A program made the position numbers and the translations under genes. From an uncultured Oscillospiraceae bacterium (GTDB lineage: Bacteria > Bacillota > Clostridia > Oscillospirales > Ruminococcaceae): 35,347 bases of DNA. This document shows positions 1 through 8,143 of this stretch, in pieces (the stretch's first letter is position 1; every line of letters begins with the position of its first letter). Where the stretch lies: the NCBI GenBank assembly GCA_910583935.1, contig CAJTZM010000019.1, positions 1-35,347 of the forward strand. Direction: 5' to 3'. A model generated the notes under the pieces. It had not been told where the DNA came from. It searched no databases and saw only the letters and a program-made list of their open reading frames with translations.

Positions 1-31
1 TGTGTTATTTTACGTTTTAGGAGAACATAAC

Positions 32-73
32 AAAAGCCGGAAAACCGCATTTATACGCGATATTCCGGCTTTG
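32..73 (-). terminator. Terminator downstream of tRNA-Pro
   Basis: The arms AAAGCCGGAA and TTCCGGCTTT pair perfectly around a loop of about 20 bases. Read on the minus strand the second arm runs into a short T stretch. It lies just past the 3' end of the leftward tRNA-Pro gene, so it most likely ends that transcript. Confidence 0.6.
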
Positions 74-78
74 TTTCT

Positions 79-154
79 TGGTCTGAGTGACGGGACTTGA
101 ACCCACGGCCTCTACCACCCCAAGGTAGCGCGCTACCAACTGCGCCACACCCAG
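79..154 (-). tRNA. tRNA-Pro (GGG anticodon)
   Basis: The minus strand folds as a full cloverleaf. The acceptor stem is CTGGGTG with CACTCAG (one G-U pair). The D arm is closed by GCGC/GCGC, the anticodon stem by CTACC/GGTAG around the loop TTGGGGT, and the T arm contains GGTTCAAGTCC. Positions 34-36 of the loop read GGG, the proline anticodon for CCC/CCU codons. The 3' CCA is encoded. The acceptor stem reaches 154; 79-81 are the CCA. Confidence 0.93.
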
Positions 155-170
155 ACATTTTGCGAGAATT

Positions 171-199
171 ATAATAACATATCTTTGGATAAAATGCAA
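171..199 (-). promoter_or_regulatory. Promoter of tRNA-Pro
   Basis: On the minus strand TTGCAT (194-199) is followed after 17 bases by TATTAT (171-176), a good sigma-A pair ending 16 bases before the tRNA 5' end. Confidence 0.6.
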
Positions 200-384
200 G
201 TCCTTTTCGTGGTTTTCTTTCTTCCGCCCCGCAAAAGAAAGAAAGGCTGGTCAGTTTTGGCTATGAATCACCGGAAAACCAGAGGATTTTTGAGGATTCA
301 GGAGAATTTTTGAGATAAATCCGGATAAATTCCCGTTTTTTGTGGGATTTTTGGGGAAAAACAGTGTTTTTTTCCGAAAAACAA
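200..384. other. Intergenic region with no recognisable gene
   Basis: This stretch between the tRNA-Pro promoter and the pot leader promoter is rich in A/T runs. I see only a 10-bp inverted repeat (214-223 with 235-244, TTTCTTTCTT and its complement). Reading frames across it have no ribosome binding site or recognisable protein sequence. Confidence 0.5.
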
Positions 385-412
385 TTGACAAATTAAACCG
401 TTATGATATAGT
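385..412 (+). promoter_or_regulatory. Promoter of the pot leader and operon
   Basis: A perfect TTGACA (385-390) is followed after 16 bases by TATAGT (407-412). Transcription should begin near 419, about 385 bases before the potA start, leaving a very long 5' leader. Confidence 0.65.
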
Positions 413-418
413 GATAAT

Positions 419-803
419 CGCTGTGTATCGCCGTTTAAAAAACGGCGGTACCTTTGCATCTGTGCATGCCGGAAAATCCGGCAAAAAAGCCAATCGCCTT
501 TGCCACGACCGAGACCTTCCGCGTTCTTCACCAGCGCGGGGCACCGGTCCCGGAACAAGGGCGAATCGTCCTGCCGTGATACCGCCTAAAACGAACGGAG
601 ATCTTCCGTTACGATTAGAAACAAGCCTTTTGCGGGGAGCGGTATAAAAGGCTGGGCGGGGTCGACAAGGTTTTATACTGCGGCGGCGGTTTTCCGCCGG
701 CTGATTGCCCGTACCGCAGTCGGGCGGGAAGCGTGAACGGCACAGCGAATCGCTTCCGGGAATTTTACTTGTGAGACTTAAAATCCGCAAAGGGGGATGC
801 AAA
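419..803 (+). promoter_or_regulatory. Long, highly structured leader upstream of potA
   Basis: Seven hairpins lie in tandem: 429-447 (8-bp stem, 3-base loop), 467-483 (7 bp), 519-539 (CCGCG/CGCGG), 564-616 (outer AATCGT/ACGATT with inner 594-610), 624-653 (8 bp), 677-720 (ACTGCGG/CCGCAGT around the inner stem 684-699) and 727-757 (7 bp). An 8-bp pairing between 642-649 (GTATAAAA) and 671-678 (TTTTATAC) would disrupt 624-653 and clash with the foot of 677-720, so two exclusive folds exist. There is no convincing coding frame and no U-tract terminator. It could be a cis-regulatory leader or a separate structured RNA. I do not recognise a known class, and conserved motifs of RNase P RNA, tmRNA and SRP RNA are not visible. 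Confidence 0.5.
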
Positions 804-1853
804 ATGAGCAACACAATCATCAGCCTCAAGGACATCGTGGTGGAATTCGACGGGCAGCGGGTGCTGGAAGGATTAAACCTGGACATCCACGACAAGGAAT
901 TCGTCACCTTTCTCGGTCCTTCCGGCTGCGGAAAAACCACAACGCTGCGCATCATCGGCGGCTTTGTGGATCCCAAAGAGGGCGATGTTTTCTTCGAGGG
1001 CCGGCGAATCAACGACCTGCCGCCTCATAAACGCCACGTGAATACGGTGTTCCAGCGCTATGCGCTGTTCCCGCACCTGGACGTATTCGAAAACATCGCC
1101 TTTGGACTGCGCATTCAAAAAAGGCCGGAGCCCGAGGTGAAGGAGCGGGTGTCTGAAATGCTGGCGCTGGTCAATCTGAAGGGATACGAAAAACGAAACG
1201 TAAACCTGCTTTCCGGCGGGCAGCAGCAGCGGGTGGCCATCGCCCGCGCCCTGGTCAACCATCCGCGGGTCCTTTTGCTGGACGAGCCGCTGGGCGCCTT
1301 GGACCTGAAGCTTCGCAAGGAGATGCAAACCGAGCTTAAGCGGATCCAGAAAAGCACCGGGATCACCTTTATTTATGTGACCCACGACCAAGAGGAAGCG
1401 CTGACCATGAGCGACACGGTGGTGGTCATGAACGACGGCGATATTCAGCAAATCGGCACGCCGGAGGACATCTACAACGAGCCGAAAAACGCCTTTGTGG
1501 CGGACTTTATCGGCGAAAGCAATATCATCGACGGCATTATGCTCCGGGACTGCTTTGTAGAGTTTGCCGGCACCCAGTTTGACTGCGTAGACAAGGGCTT
1601 TGCCCCCAACGAGCCGGTGGATGTGGTCGTCCGCCCCGAGGATGTCAAGGTGGTTCCCGAAGGAGAAGGCCAGCTGACCGGCATGGTGGAAAGCGTCACC
1701 TTTAAAGGCGTCCACTTTGAGATGTCGGTCACCGTCTACAGGCAGGAGTGGCTGATCCATTCCACCCAAAGCCAGGAGGTCGGTTCGGTCATCGGTATGC
1801 GGCTGTACCCGGAGGACATCCATATTATGAAAAAAATGGAGGAATCGCTGTGA
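804..1853 (+). CDS. potA: Spermidine/putrescine ABC transporter ATP-binding protein PotA
   Basis: This 349-residue protein is the cytoplasmic ATPase that powers polyamine import through PotB and PotC. The visible motifs are Walker A (GPSGCGKT, about 38-45), Q loop (VFQRYALFP, about 82-90), ABC signature (LSGGQ, 137-141), Walker B (LLLDEP, about 157-162) and the H-loop histidine (VTHDQ, about 194). A C-terminal TOBE-like domain of about 100 residues follows, as usual in the family. The reading frame extends upstream to 705, but the ATG at 804 has a purine-rich ribosome binding site (AGGGGG, 791-796) and begins the ABC domain directly, so I chose it. It is first in potABCD, and the potB GTG overlaps its stop. 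Confidence 0.93.
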   Translation: MSNTIISLKDIVVEFDGQRVLEGLNLDIHDKEFVTFLGPSGCGKTTTLRIIGGFVDPKEGDVFFEGRRINDLPPHKRHVNTVFQRYALFPHLDVFENIAFGLRIQKRPEPEVKERVSEMLALVNLKGYEKRNVNLLSGGQQQRVAIARALVNHPRVLLLDEPLGALDLKLRKEMQTELKRIQKSTGITFIYVTHDQEEALTMSDTVVVMNDGDIQQIGTPEDIYNEPKNAFVADFIGESNIIDGIMLRDCFVEFAGTQFDCVDKGFAPNEPVDVVVRPEDVKVVPEGEGQLTGMVESVTFKGVHFEMSVTVYRQEWLIHSTQSQEVGSVIGMRLYPEDIHIMKKMEESL

Positions 1854-2674
1854 AGACAAAATATTCCTCTTTGTTTACCCTGCCCTACCTTCTCTGGTCA
1901 CTGATTTTTATCATTGTCCCCATGGGACTGGTGGTGGTGTTCGCCTTTACGACCGACAGCGGCCAGTTTACGCTGGACTATGTATCCCAGGTGGGAGAAT
2001 ACACCAATGTCCTGGTCCGGTCGGTCTGGCTGGCGGCCATCGCTACCGTCATCTGCCTTGTGATCGGCTACCCGCTGGCCTTCATCATGTCCCGGATGCC
2101 AGGCTTTCAGCAGCAGACCATGCTGATGCTGATCATGCTGCCCATGTGGATGAACTTTCTGCTGCGCACCTACGCCTGGATGACCATTCTGGAGAAAAAC
2201 GGGCTGTTAAACAAGCTGCTCGGCTTTATCGGCCTTGGCCCTTTTGATATGATCAATACCCAGGGCGCGGTAGTGCTGGGAATGGTGTACAACTACCTGC
2301 CCTTTATGATCCTGCCTCTTTACTCGATTATGACCAAAATCGACAGCCGCACCATTGAGGCGGCGCAGGATCTGGGCGCCAACACCAAAAACGTTTTTCT
2401 GCGCATTGTCATTCCCATGAGCCTGCCGGGCATCAGCACCGGCATTACGATGGTGTTCGTCCCGTCGGTCTCCACCTTTATTATCTCCCGGATGCTGGGC
2501 GGCGGCGGAAACCTTTTAATCGGCGACCTGATTGATCTGCAATTTTTAGGAAACGCCTATAACCCTCACCTTGGCTCCGCCATCTCTCTGGTGCTGATGG
2601 TGCTCATCCTTTTGTGTATGAGTCTGCTCAACCAGTTTAACGGCGACGAGGAACGGGAAGGCATGCTTTTGTAG
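1850..2674 (+). CDS. potB: Polyamine ABC transporter permease PotB
   Basis: This is an inner permease of 274 residues with about six membrane helices. The EAA loop reads EAAQDLGANTKNVFLRIVIP, the site where PotA docks. A GTG start at 1850 overlaps the potA stop in a GTGA junction, with GGAGGA a few bases upstream inside potA, so the two are translationally coupled. The N-terminal sequence LFTLPYLLWSLIFIIVPMGL is the first helix. PotB and PotC form the heterodimeric channel for spermidine or putrescine. The assignment to polyamines rests mainly on the PotD partner two genes downstream. Confidence 0.92.
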   Translation: MKTKYSSLFTLPYLLWSLIFIIVPMGLVVVFAFTTDSGQFTLDYVSQVGEYTNVLVRSVWLAAIATVICLVIGYPLAFIMSRMPGFQQQTMLMLIMLPMWMNFLLRTYAWMTILEKNGLLNKLLGFIGLGPFDMINTQGAVVLGMVYNYLPFMILPLYSIMTKIDSRTIEAAQDLGANTKNVFLRIVIPMSLPGISTGITMVFVPSVSTFIISRMLGGGGNLLIGDLIDLQFLGNAYNPHLGSAISLVLMVLILLCMSLLNQFNGDEEREGMLL

Positions 2675-2701
2675 CCAGGATCAAAAAGGAGTGTGATACG
2701 G

Positions 2702-3523
2702 TTGAAATGGCTTTCCAAGACCTACATATGGGTCATTATGCTGTTTTTATACGCGCCCATCGGCGTTTTGATTTTTTTCTCTTTTAATCAGTCGAAAAGC
2801 CGGTCCAACTTTACTGGGTTTACGTTGGACTGGTATACCCGTCTGTTCCACAACGATCTGATTTTGCAGTCTTTACTCAACACGCTGATCGTGGCGCTGG
2901 TCTCCTCTGTCATTGCCACGGTGATCGGCACCGCGGCGGCGGTAGGCCTTAACAGTATGAAAAAATGGAAAAAATCTCTTATTATGAACATTACCTACCT
3001 GCCGATTGTCAATCCCGAAATCGTCATCGGCGTGTCCTTCATGCTGCTGTTCGTACTGGCTCAGGGGCTTTTAGGCCGCATCAATCTGGGCTTTGAGTTC
3101 GGCTACGGCACCCTGATTCTGGCCCATGTGACCTTTAACCTGCCCTATGTCATATTAAACGTACTGCCCAAAATGCGCCAGATGGACAAATATGTCTACG
3201 AGGCGGCGCTGGATCTGGGCTGCCCCCCTGTCAAGGCGTTTTTTCGGGTGGTGCTGCCCGAGATCATGCCTGGCATTCTGTCCGGCTTTTTGATGGCCTT
3301 TACCTATTCGCTGGACGACTTTGTCATCAGCTACTTTGTCAGCGGTGCCAGCTCCCAAACGCTGCCTATTACCATCTATTCCATGACCCGGCGTAAGGTC
3401 AGCCCGGAAATCAACGCCATTTCCGCCATTATTTTCGTGGTGGTGCTGCTGGTCCTTCTGCTGGTCAATTTCCACGGGGCCCATAAGGAACGGGTTTCTC
3501 GCAGAGAGGGGGGCTTGGCGTGA
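2702..3523 (+). CDS. potC: Polyamine ABC transporter permease PotC
   Basis: This is the second permease subunit, about 273 residues with six predicted helices and an EAA loop (EAALDLGCPPVKAFFRVVLP). I prefer the TTG at 2702 because AAGGAG (2686-2691) sits 10 bases upstream of it. The in-frame GTG at 2693 is only one base from that site, although it would add just three residues. PotC pairs with PotB and contacts PotA. Its stop overlaps the GTG of potD, so all four pot genes form one tightly packed unit. Confidence 0.91.
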   Translation: MKWLSKTYIWVIMLFLYAPIGVLIFFSFNQSKSRSNFTGFTLDWYTRLFHNDLILQSLLNTLIVALVSSVIATVIGTAAAVGLNSMKKWKKSLIMNITYLPIVNPEIVIGVSFMLLFVLAQGLLGRINLGFEFGYGTLILAHVTFNLPYVILNVLPKMRQMDKYVYEAALDLGCPPVKAFFRVVLPEIMPGILSGFLMAFTYSLDDFVISYFVSGASSQTLPITIYSMTRRKVSPEINAISAIIFVVVLLVLLLVNFHGAHKERVSRREGGLA

Positions 3524-4740
3524 AGCGTTTAATCTGCCTTGCTTTGGCCGTGCTTCTTCTGATTCTCTTTGCGGTGCCCGCCTTTGCCGACGAATCGGTA
3601 GAGGTCACAGACGAAAGCTACTACACCAAATTTCAAGGGCAAAATCTCTCTATCTCCGTTTATAACTGGGGCGAGTATATCAGCGACGGCTCCGACGACA
3701 CGGTGGACGTCAACGCCGCCTTTGAAAAGCTGACCGGCATTAAGGTACTGTATACCACCTTCGCCACCAACGAGGAGCTGTACGCCAAAATAAAAAGCGG
3801 CGGCGCCAGCTATGATATTATTATCCCCTCCGACTATATGGTGGCCCGCATGATCAACGAGGAGCTGATTCAGCCGCTGGACTTTGCCAATATCCCCAAC
3901 GCCCGCTTTCTGGACGAGGAATATCTGTACACCGACTTTGACCCCGAGGGGGCTTACTCTGTCCCCTATACCTGGGGAACCGTTGGCATCATCTATAACA
4001 CCCAGTATGTGGACGAGGAGGACACCCACAGCTGGGACCTTTTATGGGACGAGAGGTACATGGGAGAAATCCTCATGTTTTCTAACCCGCGGGACAGCTT
4101 TGCCATCGCCCTCAAGCGGCTGGGATACTCGATGAATTCCACCAGTGAGGAGCAACTGCGGGACGCCTGCGAAAGCTTAAAGGACCAAAAGCCCCTGGTA
4201 CAAGCCTATGTCATGGATGAAATTTTTGACAAGATGGAGGGAGAGGAAGCTATGATCGCCCCCTACTATGCAGGCGATGCGATCATTATGGCTGACGAAA
4301 ATCCCAACCTCGCCTTCTCCATCCCGGACGAGGGGACTAACCGTTTTATCGACAGTATCTGTATCCCTGCCAACGCCAAGCAGAAGGAAGCGGCCGAAAT
4401 GTATATCAATTTTTTGTGCGAGCCTCAAATCGCCGCCGCCAACATCGACTTTATCGGCTATTCCACCCCCAACCTGGCGGCCTACGAGCTGCTGGATGAG
4501 GACATGCGGCAAAACAGTATTGCCTACCCAGACCAGACGGTGCTTCAAAACACCGAGGCCTTTGTGTTTCTGCCCGCCGGGATCAGCACCTTGATGGATA
4601 AGCTTTGGACTGAGATCCTCTCCAATGACGAAAGCTACAGCAAATGGACCATCCCGGCCTTTTTGCTGGTGGGTATCTTCTTTTCTATTGCCATTAACGT
4701 TCGGCGGATGGTTCAGAAGAAAAAGGAAAGCCTGCTGTAA
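3520..4740 (+). CDS. potD: Polyamine-binding protein PotD with an added C-terminal membrane anchor
   Basis: This 406-residue extracellular solute-binding protein captures spermidine/putrescine for PotBC. A signal peptide (KRLICLALAVLLLILFAVP, then AFA-DES) is followed by the family hallmark SVYNWGEYISD. The binding-protein fold runs to about residue 365. Unlike most Gram-positive PotD proteins it has no lipobox cysteine. Instead the C terminus carries a hydrophobic helix (IPAFLLVGIFFSIAINV, about 377-393) followed by a basic tail (RRMVQKKK), which would anchor the mature protein to the membrane by its C terminus. The GTG start overlaps the potC stop. I am sure of the family; the anchoring is inferred. 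Confidence 0.92.
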   Translation: MKRLICLALAVLLLILFAVPAFADESVEVTDESYYTKFQGQNLSISVYNWGEYISDGSDDTVDVNAAFEKLTGIKVLYTTFATNEELYAKIKSGGASYDIIIPSDYMVARMINEELIQPLDFANIPNARFLDEEYLYTDFDPEGAYSVPYTWGTVGIIYNTQYVDEEDTHSWDLLWDERYMGEILMFSNPRDSFAIALKRLGYSMNSTSEEQLRDACESLKDQKPLVQAYVMDEIFDKMEGEEAMIAPYYAGDAIIMADENPNLAFSIPDEGTNRFIDSICIPANAKQKEAAEMYINFLCEPQIAAANIDFIGYSTPNLAAYELLDEDMRQNSIAYPDQTVLQNTEAFVFLPAGISTLMDKLWTEILSNDESYSKWTIPAFLLVGIFFSIAINVRRMVQKKKESLL

Positions 4741-4850
4741 TCGCGCAGCCCTCTCTGGCTGGGCATCGCGCGGCCGGAACCTTCAATTCCGCTTTTCGTT
4801 TGGAAAAGCTTTGTCCGCTACACCTTCCCAAAAAGGGCTTCTTCCGCGCG

Positions 4851-4886
4851 AAAAAAAGGCCGGTACCTTTGGGTACCGGCCTTTTT
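4851..4886. terminator. Bidirectional terminator between potD and groEL
   Basis: A perfect 10-bp stem, GGCCGGTACC (4858-4867) with GGTACCGGCC (4872-4881), has a 4-base loop, an A run on its left and a T run on its right. It can stop pot transcription rightward and groESL transcription leftward. Confidence 0.9.
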
Positions 4887-4925
4887 CTATCCTCCCAACC
4901 AGAGGTTTTTTGCCAACGGATGCTT

Positions 4926-6554
4926 TTAATACATGCCGCCCATACCGCCTGCGGGCATTGCCGGCGCGGGATTTTCCTCCTTAATGTCCGCCACCAAGCT
5001 CTCAGTGGTCAGAACCATCGCCGCCACGGAGGCCGCATTCTGCAGCGCGGAACGGGTCACCTTCACCGGATCCACAATGCCGCTGGGGATCATCTCGCAG
5101 TAGACCTCCTTGGCTGCGTCGTAGCCGTAGCCCACCTTTCCGGAGCTGACAATCTTATCGATAATGACCGCACCGTCCAGTCCGGCGTTAGTCGCGATCT
5201 GGCGCACCGGCTCTTCAATCGCCTTGCGGACAATCTTCACACCGGTCTTTTCGTCGCCCTCCAGCTTTTCTAAAAGCGCCTCTACCGCGGGGATCGTATT
5301 AATAAGCGCAGTGCCGCCGCCGGCCACAATGCCCTCCTCAACCGCAGCCTTAGTCGCGGACAGCGCGTCCTCGATCCGCAGCTTTTTGTCCTTCATCTCC
5401 ACCTCGGTGGCCGCGCCGACCTTGATGACCGCCACGCCGCCGGACAGCTTCGCCAGGCGCTCCTGAAGCTTTTCCTTGTCAAACTCGGAGGTGGTGGTTT
5501 CAATCTGCGCTTTGATCTGATGAATCCGGGCCTTGATCTCATCGGAAGAGCCGGCACCGTCTACAATGATGGTATTCTCCTTCTGGACCTTGACCTGTTT
5601 CGCACGGCCCAGCTGCTCCATGGCAGCATCCTTCAGCTCCAGACCCAGCTCCTCGCTGATGACCTCGCCGCCGGTGAGAATCGCGATATCCTGCAGCATC
5701 TCTTTTCTTCTGTCGCCAAAGCCGGGGGCCTTCACCGCAACACAGGTAAAGGTGCCGCGCAGCTTGTTGACAATCAGGGTGGACAGGGCCTCGCCCTCAA
5801 TATCCTCGGCGATGATTACCAGCTTTTTGCCCGCCTGAACGATCTGCTCCAGCAAAGGCAGTATCTCCTGGATCGCGGAGATCTTTTTATCGGTAATCAG
5901 AATGTACGCATCGTCGATCACCGCTTCCATTTTGTCGGTATCGGTAACCATATACGGGGTGATGTAGCCCCGGTCAAACTGCATACCCTCTACCACCTCG
6001 CTGTAGGTCTCGGCGGTTTTGGATTCTTCGATGGTGATGACGCCGTCGGCAGTGACCTTCTCCATCGCCTCGCCGATGAGCTTGCCCACCGACTCATCCC
6101 CGGCAGAAATGGCGGCAACCCGCTCGATATCGGCGGTGCAGGTGATCTTCTGGGAATTGGCGACCATCGCCTCTACCGCAGTATCCACCGCCTTCTGAAT
6201 GCCTTTTTTCACCACCATCGGGTTGGCGCCTGCCGCCACGTTCTTCATTCCCTCGCGGACCAGAGCCTGGGCCAGCAGTGTAGCAGTGGTGGTACCATCG
6301 CCAGCGGCATCGTTGGTCTTGACCGAAACCTCCTTGACCAGCTGCGCGCCCATGTTTTCAAACGCGTCCTCCAGCTCGATCTCCTTGGCAATGGTTACGC
6401 CGTCGTTGGTAATCAGCGGAGAACCGAATTTTTTATCCAGCACCACGTTGCGCCCTTTGGGGCCAAGGGTAATTTTTACCGTATCGGAAAGCTTATCAAT
6501 ACCGGTCTGAAGCGCTTTTCTGGCTTCCTCGCCATAGATGATTTGTTTTGCCAT
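4926..6554 (-). CDS. groEL: 60 kDa chaperonin GroEL
   Basis: This is the ATP-dependent folding chamber subunit, 542 residues, the normal length. The conserved start (AKQIIYGEEARKAL), the nucleotide-binding stretch GDGTTTATLLAQ (about 87-98) and the terminal GGMGGMY tail are all present. The ATG at 6554 has a good AGGAGG-type ribosome binding site. It lies 35 bases downstream of groES in the same leftward operon and is controlled by the CIRCE operator before groES. Nothing about it is unusual. Confidence 0.98.
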   Translation of the reverse strand: MAKQIIYGEEARKALQTGIDKLSDTVKITLGPKGRNVVLDKKFGSPLITNDGVTIAKEIELEDAFENMGAQLVKEVSVKTNDAAGDGTTTATLLAQALVREGMKNVAAGANPMVVKKGIQKAVDTAVEAMVANSQKITCTADIERVAAISAGDESVGKLIGEAMEKVTADGVITIEESKTAETYSEVVEGMQFDRGYITPYMVTDTDKMEAVIDDAYILITDKKISAIQEILPLLEQIVQAGKKLVIIAEDIEGEALSTLIVNKLRGTFTCVAVKAPGFGDRRKEMLQDIAILTGGEVISEELGLELKDAAMEQLGRAKQVKVQKENTIIVDGAGSSDEIKARIHQIKAQIETTTSEFDKEKLQERLAKLSGGVAVIKVGAATEVEMKDKKLRIEDALSATKAAVEEGIVAGGGTALINTIPAVEALLEKLEGDEKTGVKIVRKAIEEPVRQIATNAGLDGAVIIDKIVSSGKVGYGYDAAKEVYCEMIPSGIVDPVKVTRSALQNAASVAAMVLTTESLVADIKEENPAPAMPAGGMGGMY

Positions 6555-6589
6555 CGTTGATTCCTCCTAAAATTCGTTTCGCTAAAACG

Positions 6590-6874
6590 TTATTCCACAA
6601 TAGCCAGAACGTCGTCCTGCCGGAGAATGGTATACTCCTGGCCATCCACCTTCACTTCGGTACCCGCATATTTGCTCATCAGCACGCGGTCGCCGGACTT
6701 CAGATACATCTTGACCTCCTTGCCGTCCACAACGCCGCCGGGGCCTACCGCCACCACTTCCGCGATCTGGGGCTTCTCCTTCGCCGATCCCGCGAGGATA
6801 ATGCCGCTTTTTGTGGTTTCTTCCGCTTCGACCATCTTGATTACAATCCGGTCCGCCAAAGGTTTGATTGTCAT
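6590..6874 (-). CDS. groES: 10 kDa co-chaperonin GroES
   Basis: This is the heptameric lid that caps GroEL, 94 residues. The sequence TIKPLADRIVIKMVEAEETT and the mobile loop (KSGIILAGSAKEKPQ) are diagnostic. The frame remains open to 6925, but the ATG at 6874 follows AGGAGG and matches the universal GroES start. Initiating farther upstream would translate DNA close to the CIRCE element. It is the first gene of groES-groEL. Confidence 0.98.
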   Translation of the reverse strand: MTIKPLADRIVIKMVEAEETTKSGIILAGSAKEKPQIAEVVAVGPGGVVDGKEVKMYLKSGDRVLMSKYAGTEVKVDGQEYTILRQDDVLAIVE

Positions 6875-6914
6875 AATAACGCCTCCTGTATGATAAAAAA
6901 TCTGTTGAACCGAT

Positions 6915-6941
6915 TTGGCACTCATTACTTACGAGTGCTAA
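6915..6941 (-). promoter_or_regulatory. CIRCE operator (HrcA-binding site)
   Basis: Read on the plus strand the element is TTGGCACTC, nine bases, GAGTGCTAA, differing from the consensus TTAGCACTC-N9-GAGTGCTAA at one position. It lies between the groESL promoter and groES. By established knowledge HrcA represses class I heat-shock genes from this site; hrcA is not in the window. Confidence 0.95.
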
Positions 6942-6946
6942 ATCCT

Positions 6947-6974
6947 ATTTTAGCTTTTTTTCGGGAAAAATCAA
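6947..6974 (-). promoter_or_regulatory. groESL promoter
   Basis: On the minus strand TTGATT (6969-6974) and TAAAAT (6947-6952) are 16 bases apart. The start of transcription would fall at the edge of the CIRCE element, the usual arrangement. Confidence 0.7.
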
Positions 6975-7024
6975 GTCTTTCAAGGCAAATTTTCCAAAAT
7001 TAAAAATTCCGTAACAATTCGTCC

Positions 7025-8143
7025 CTATTCGGCTAATGCAGAACCGCCCCGATTGACCGAGGACTCCACCGTTACGCAAAAGTCCACCTGCTCTAAAGAG
7101 CCGGTATAGCTTTTTTGATGCTCTTTCCAGTAAGCGGGCTGCTGCTGCGCCAGAATATTGGCATAGCCCAGCGCGTCGCAGGAAAGCTCGTGGAAAAGCC
7201 GCTCCAGGGCATGGAGGGTCTCCCGCTCCACCAGCCGTTCCTGCTCCCTTTCATACCGCTCGCACCGCTGGGAGAAGGAAAGCTCCTGCGCGTAGGCCAG
7301 CTCCTCGCTTACATTACTCTGCACCCGGATGAACACCTCATAAAAAGGGACGTCGTCTCGTATTTGGACGGATACCCTTGTAGAAGCGTCTACCACCTCC
7401 AGGGTAACGGCGCCGCCGCCCTCTTCCTCCAGCGTCATCTGAATCTTTCCCACCTGTCCGGCAGCCCAAAGGATCCCTCGGGTCTCCGGCGGCAGAAAGT
7501 CGCCCGCCTTTTTACCATTTCGCAAAACAGCGGCTCCTACGACCTGAATCCCGGGATTTTCTTCCTCTGCGGAAGGAGCCGCCACCGGCAGATAGGAGCC
7601 TACCGCCGGGTTTTTCAGGGCCCCCGCAAGCCCCTGCAGCTGGGTGCGCACCAGCTGTGCGCTGTCCCGGTAGCCCTCCAGCATCATTTTAGCCGACAGC
7701 ACCGGCAGAATCGTGCTGTCCAAGGGCTCTTTTAATATATCCTCCGCCTTTGTCTCGGCCAGCAGTACGTCGACCGTCGGCCGGAACTGGGGATCCGCGC
7801 CAAAATAGTCAATCGCCGTCTCAACCCCTTCCTGAGCGATTTCCTGCCCCAGGATCAAAAGCTTGGTGTGACCCAGGAAAATCTCCTGCCCCTGCTGCAG
7901 ATTGGCTTTTCGCATCGCCTGCGATATCGTTTTGCCCTGGGCGCGCAGGATTTTGCCGCCGGCGGTTTCGTCCCCCTCCTCCCCCTCCGGGTCGAAGATT
8001 TGCAGCGTAAGAATGTATTGGCCGTTTTCCTTGTCCAGACCGATGGCCTGCACGATTGCCCGCTCGTTGAGCTGGACCGACCGCACACAGCCTGTGAAAA
8101 GCGCCAACAGAAAAGCCAGCAGAAGGATCCTCCATTTTTTCAT
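7025..8143 (-). CDS. gerAC: Spore germination lipoprotein, GerAC family
   Basis: This 372-residue lipoprotein is the C subunit of a GerA-type germinant receptor in the spore inner membrane. The N terminus (MKKWRILLLAFLLALFTGC) is a signal peptide ending in a lipobox, with Cys19 as the lipidated residue. The following stretch SVQLNERAIVQAIGLDKENG is typical of Ger(x)C proteins. The frame is open upstream to 8410, but the ATG at 8143 overlaps the gerAB stop (ATGA) and starts the signal peptide. It is the last of three genes in the order A-B-C. I see no clear terminator before the groESL promoter. Confidence 0.92.
   Translation of the reverse strand: MKKWRILLLAFLLALFTGCVRSVQLNERAIVQAIGLDKENGQYILTLQIFDPEGEEGDETAGGKILRAQGKTISQAMRKANLQQGQEIFLGHTKLLILGQEIAQEGVETAIDYFGADPQFRPTVDVLLAETKAEDILKEPLDSTILPVLSAKMMLEGYRDSAQLVRTQLQGLAGALKNPAVGSYLPVAAPSAEEENPGIQVVGAAVLRNGKKAGDFLPPETRGILWAAGQVGKIQMTLEEEGGGAVTLEVVDASTRVSVQIRDDVPFYEVFIRVQSNVSEELAYAQELSFSQRCERYEREQERLVERETLHALERLFHELSCDALGYANILAQQQPAYWKEHQKSYTGSLEQVDFCVTVESSVNRGGSALAE

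Noticed and set aside
419..803. RNase P RNA, tmRNA, SRP RNA or 6S RNA in the pot leader
   Set aside because: Conserved core motifs of the first three are not visible. For 6S no closing stem with a central bubble could be drawn. An Rfam search would decide.
5520..6560. Long reading frame antisense to groEL
   Set aside because: It is a shadow of the conserved groEL codons in a GC-rich gene, without a ribosome binding site or recognisable family.
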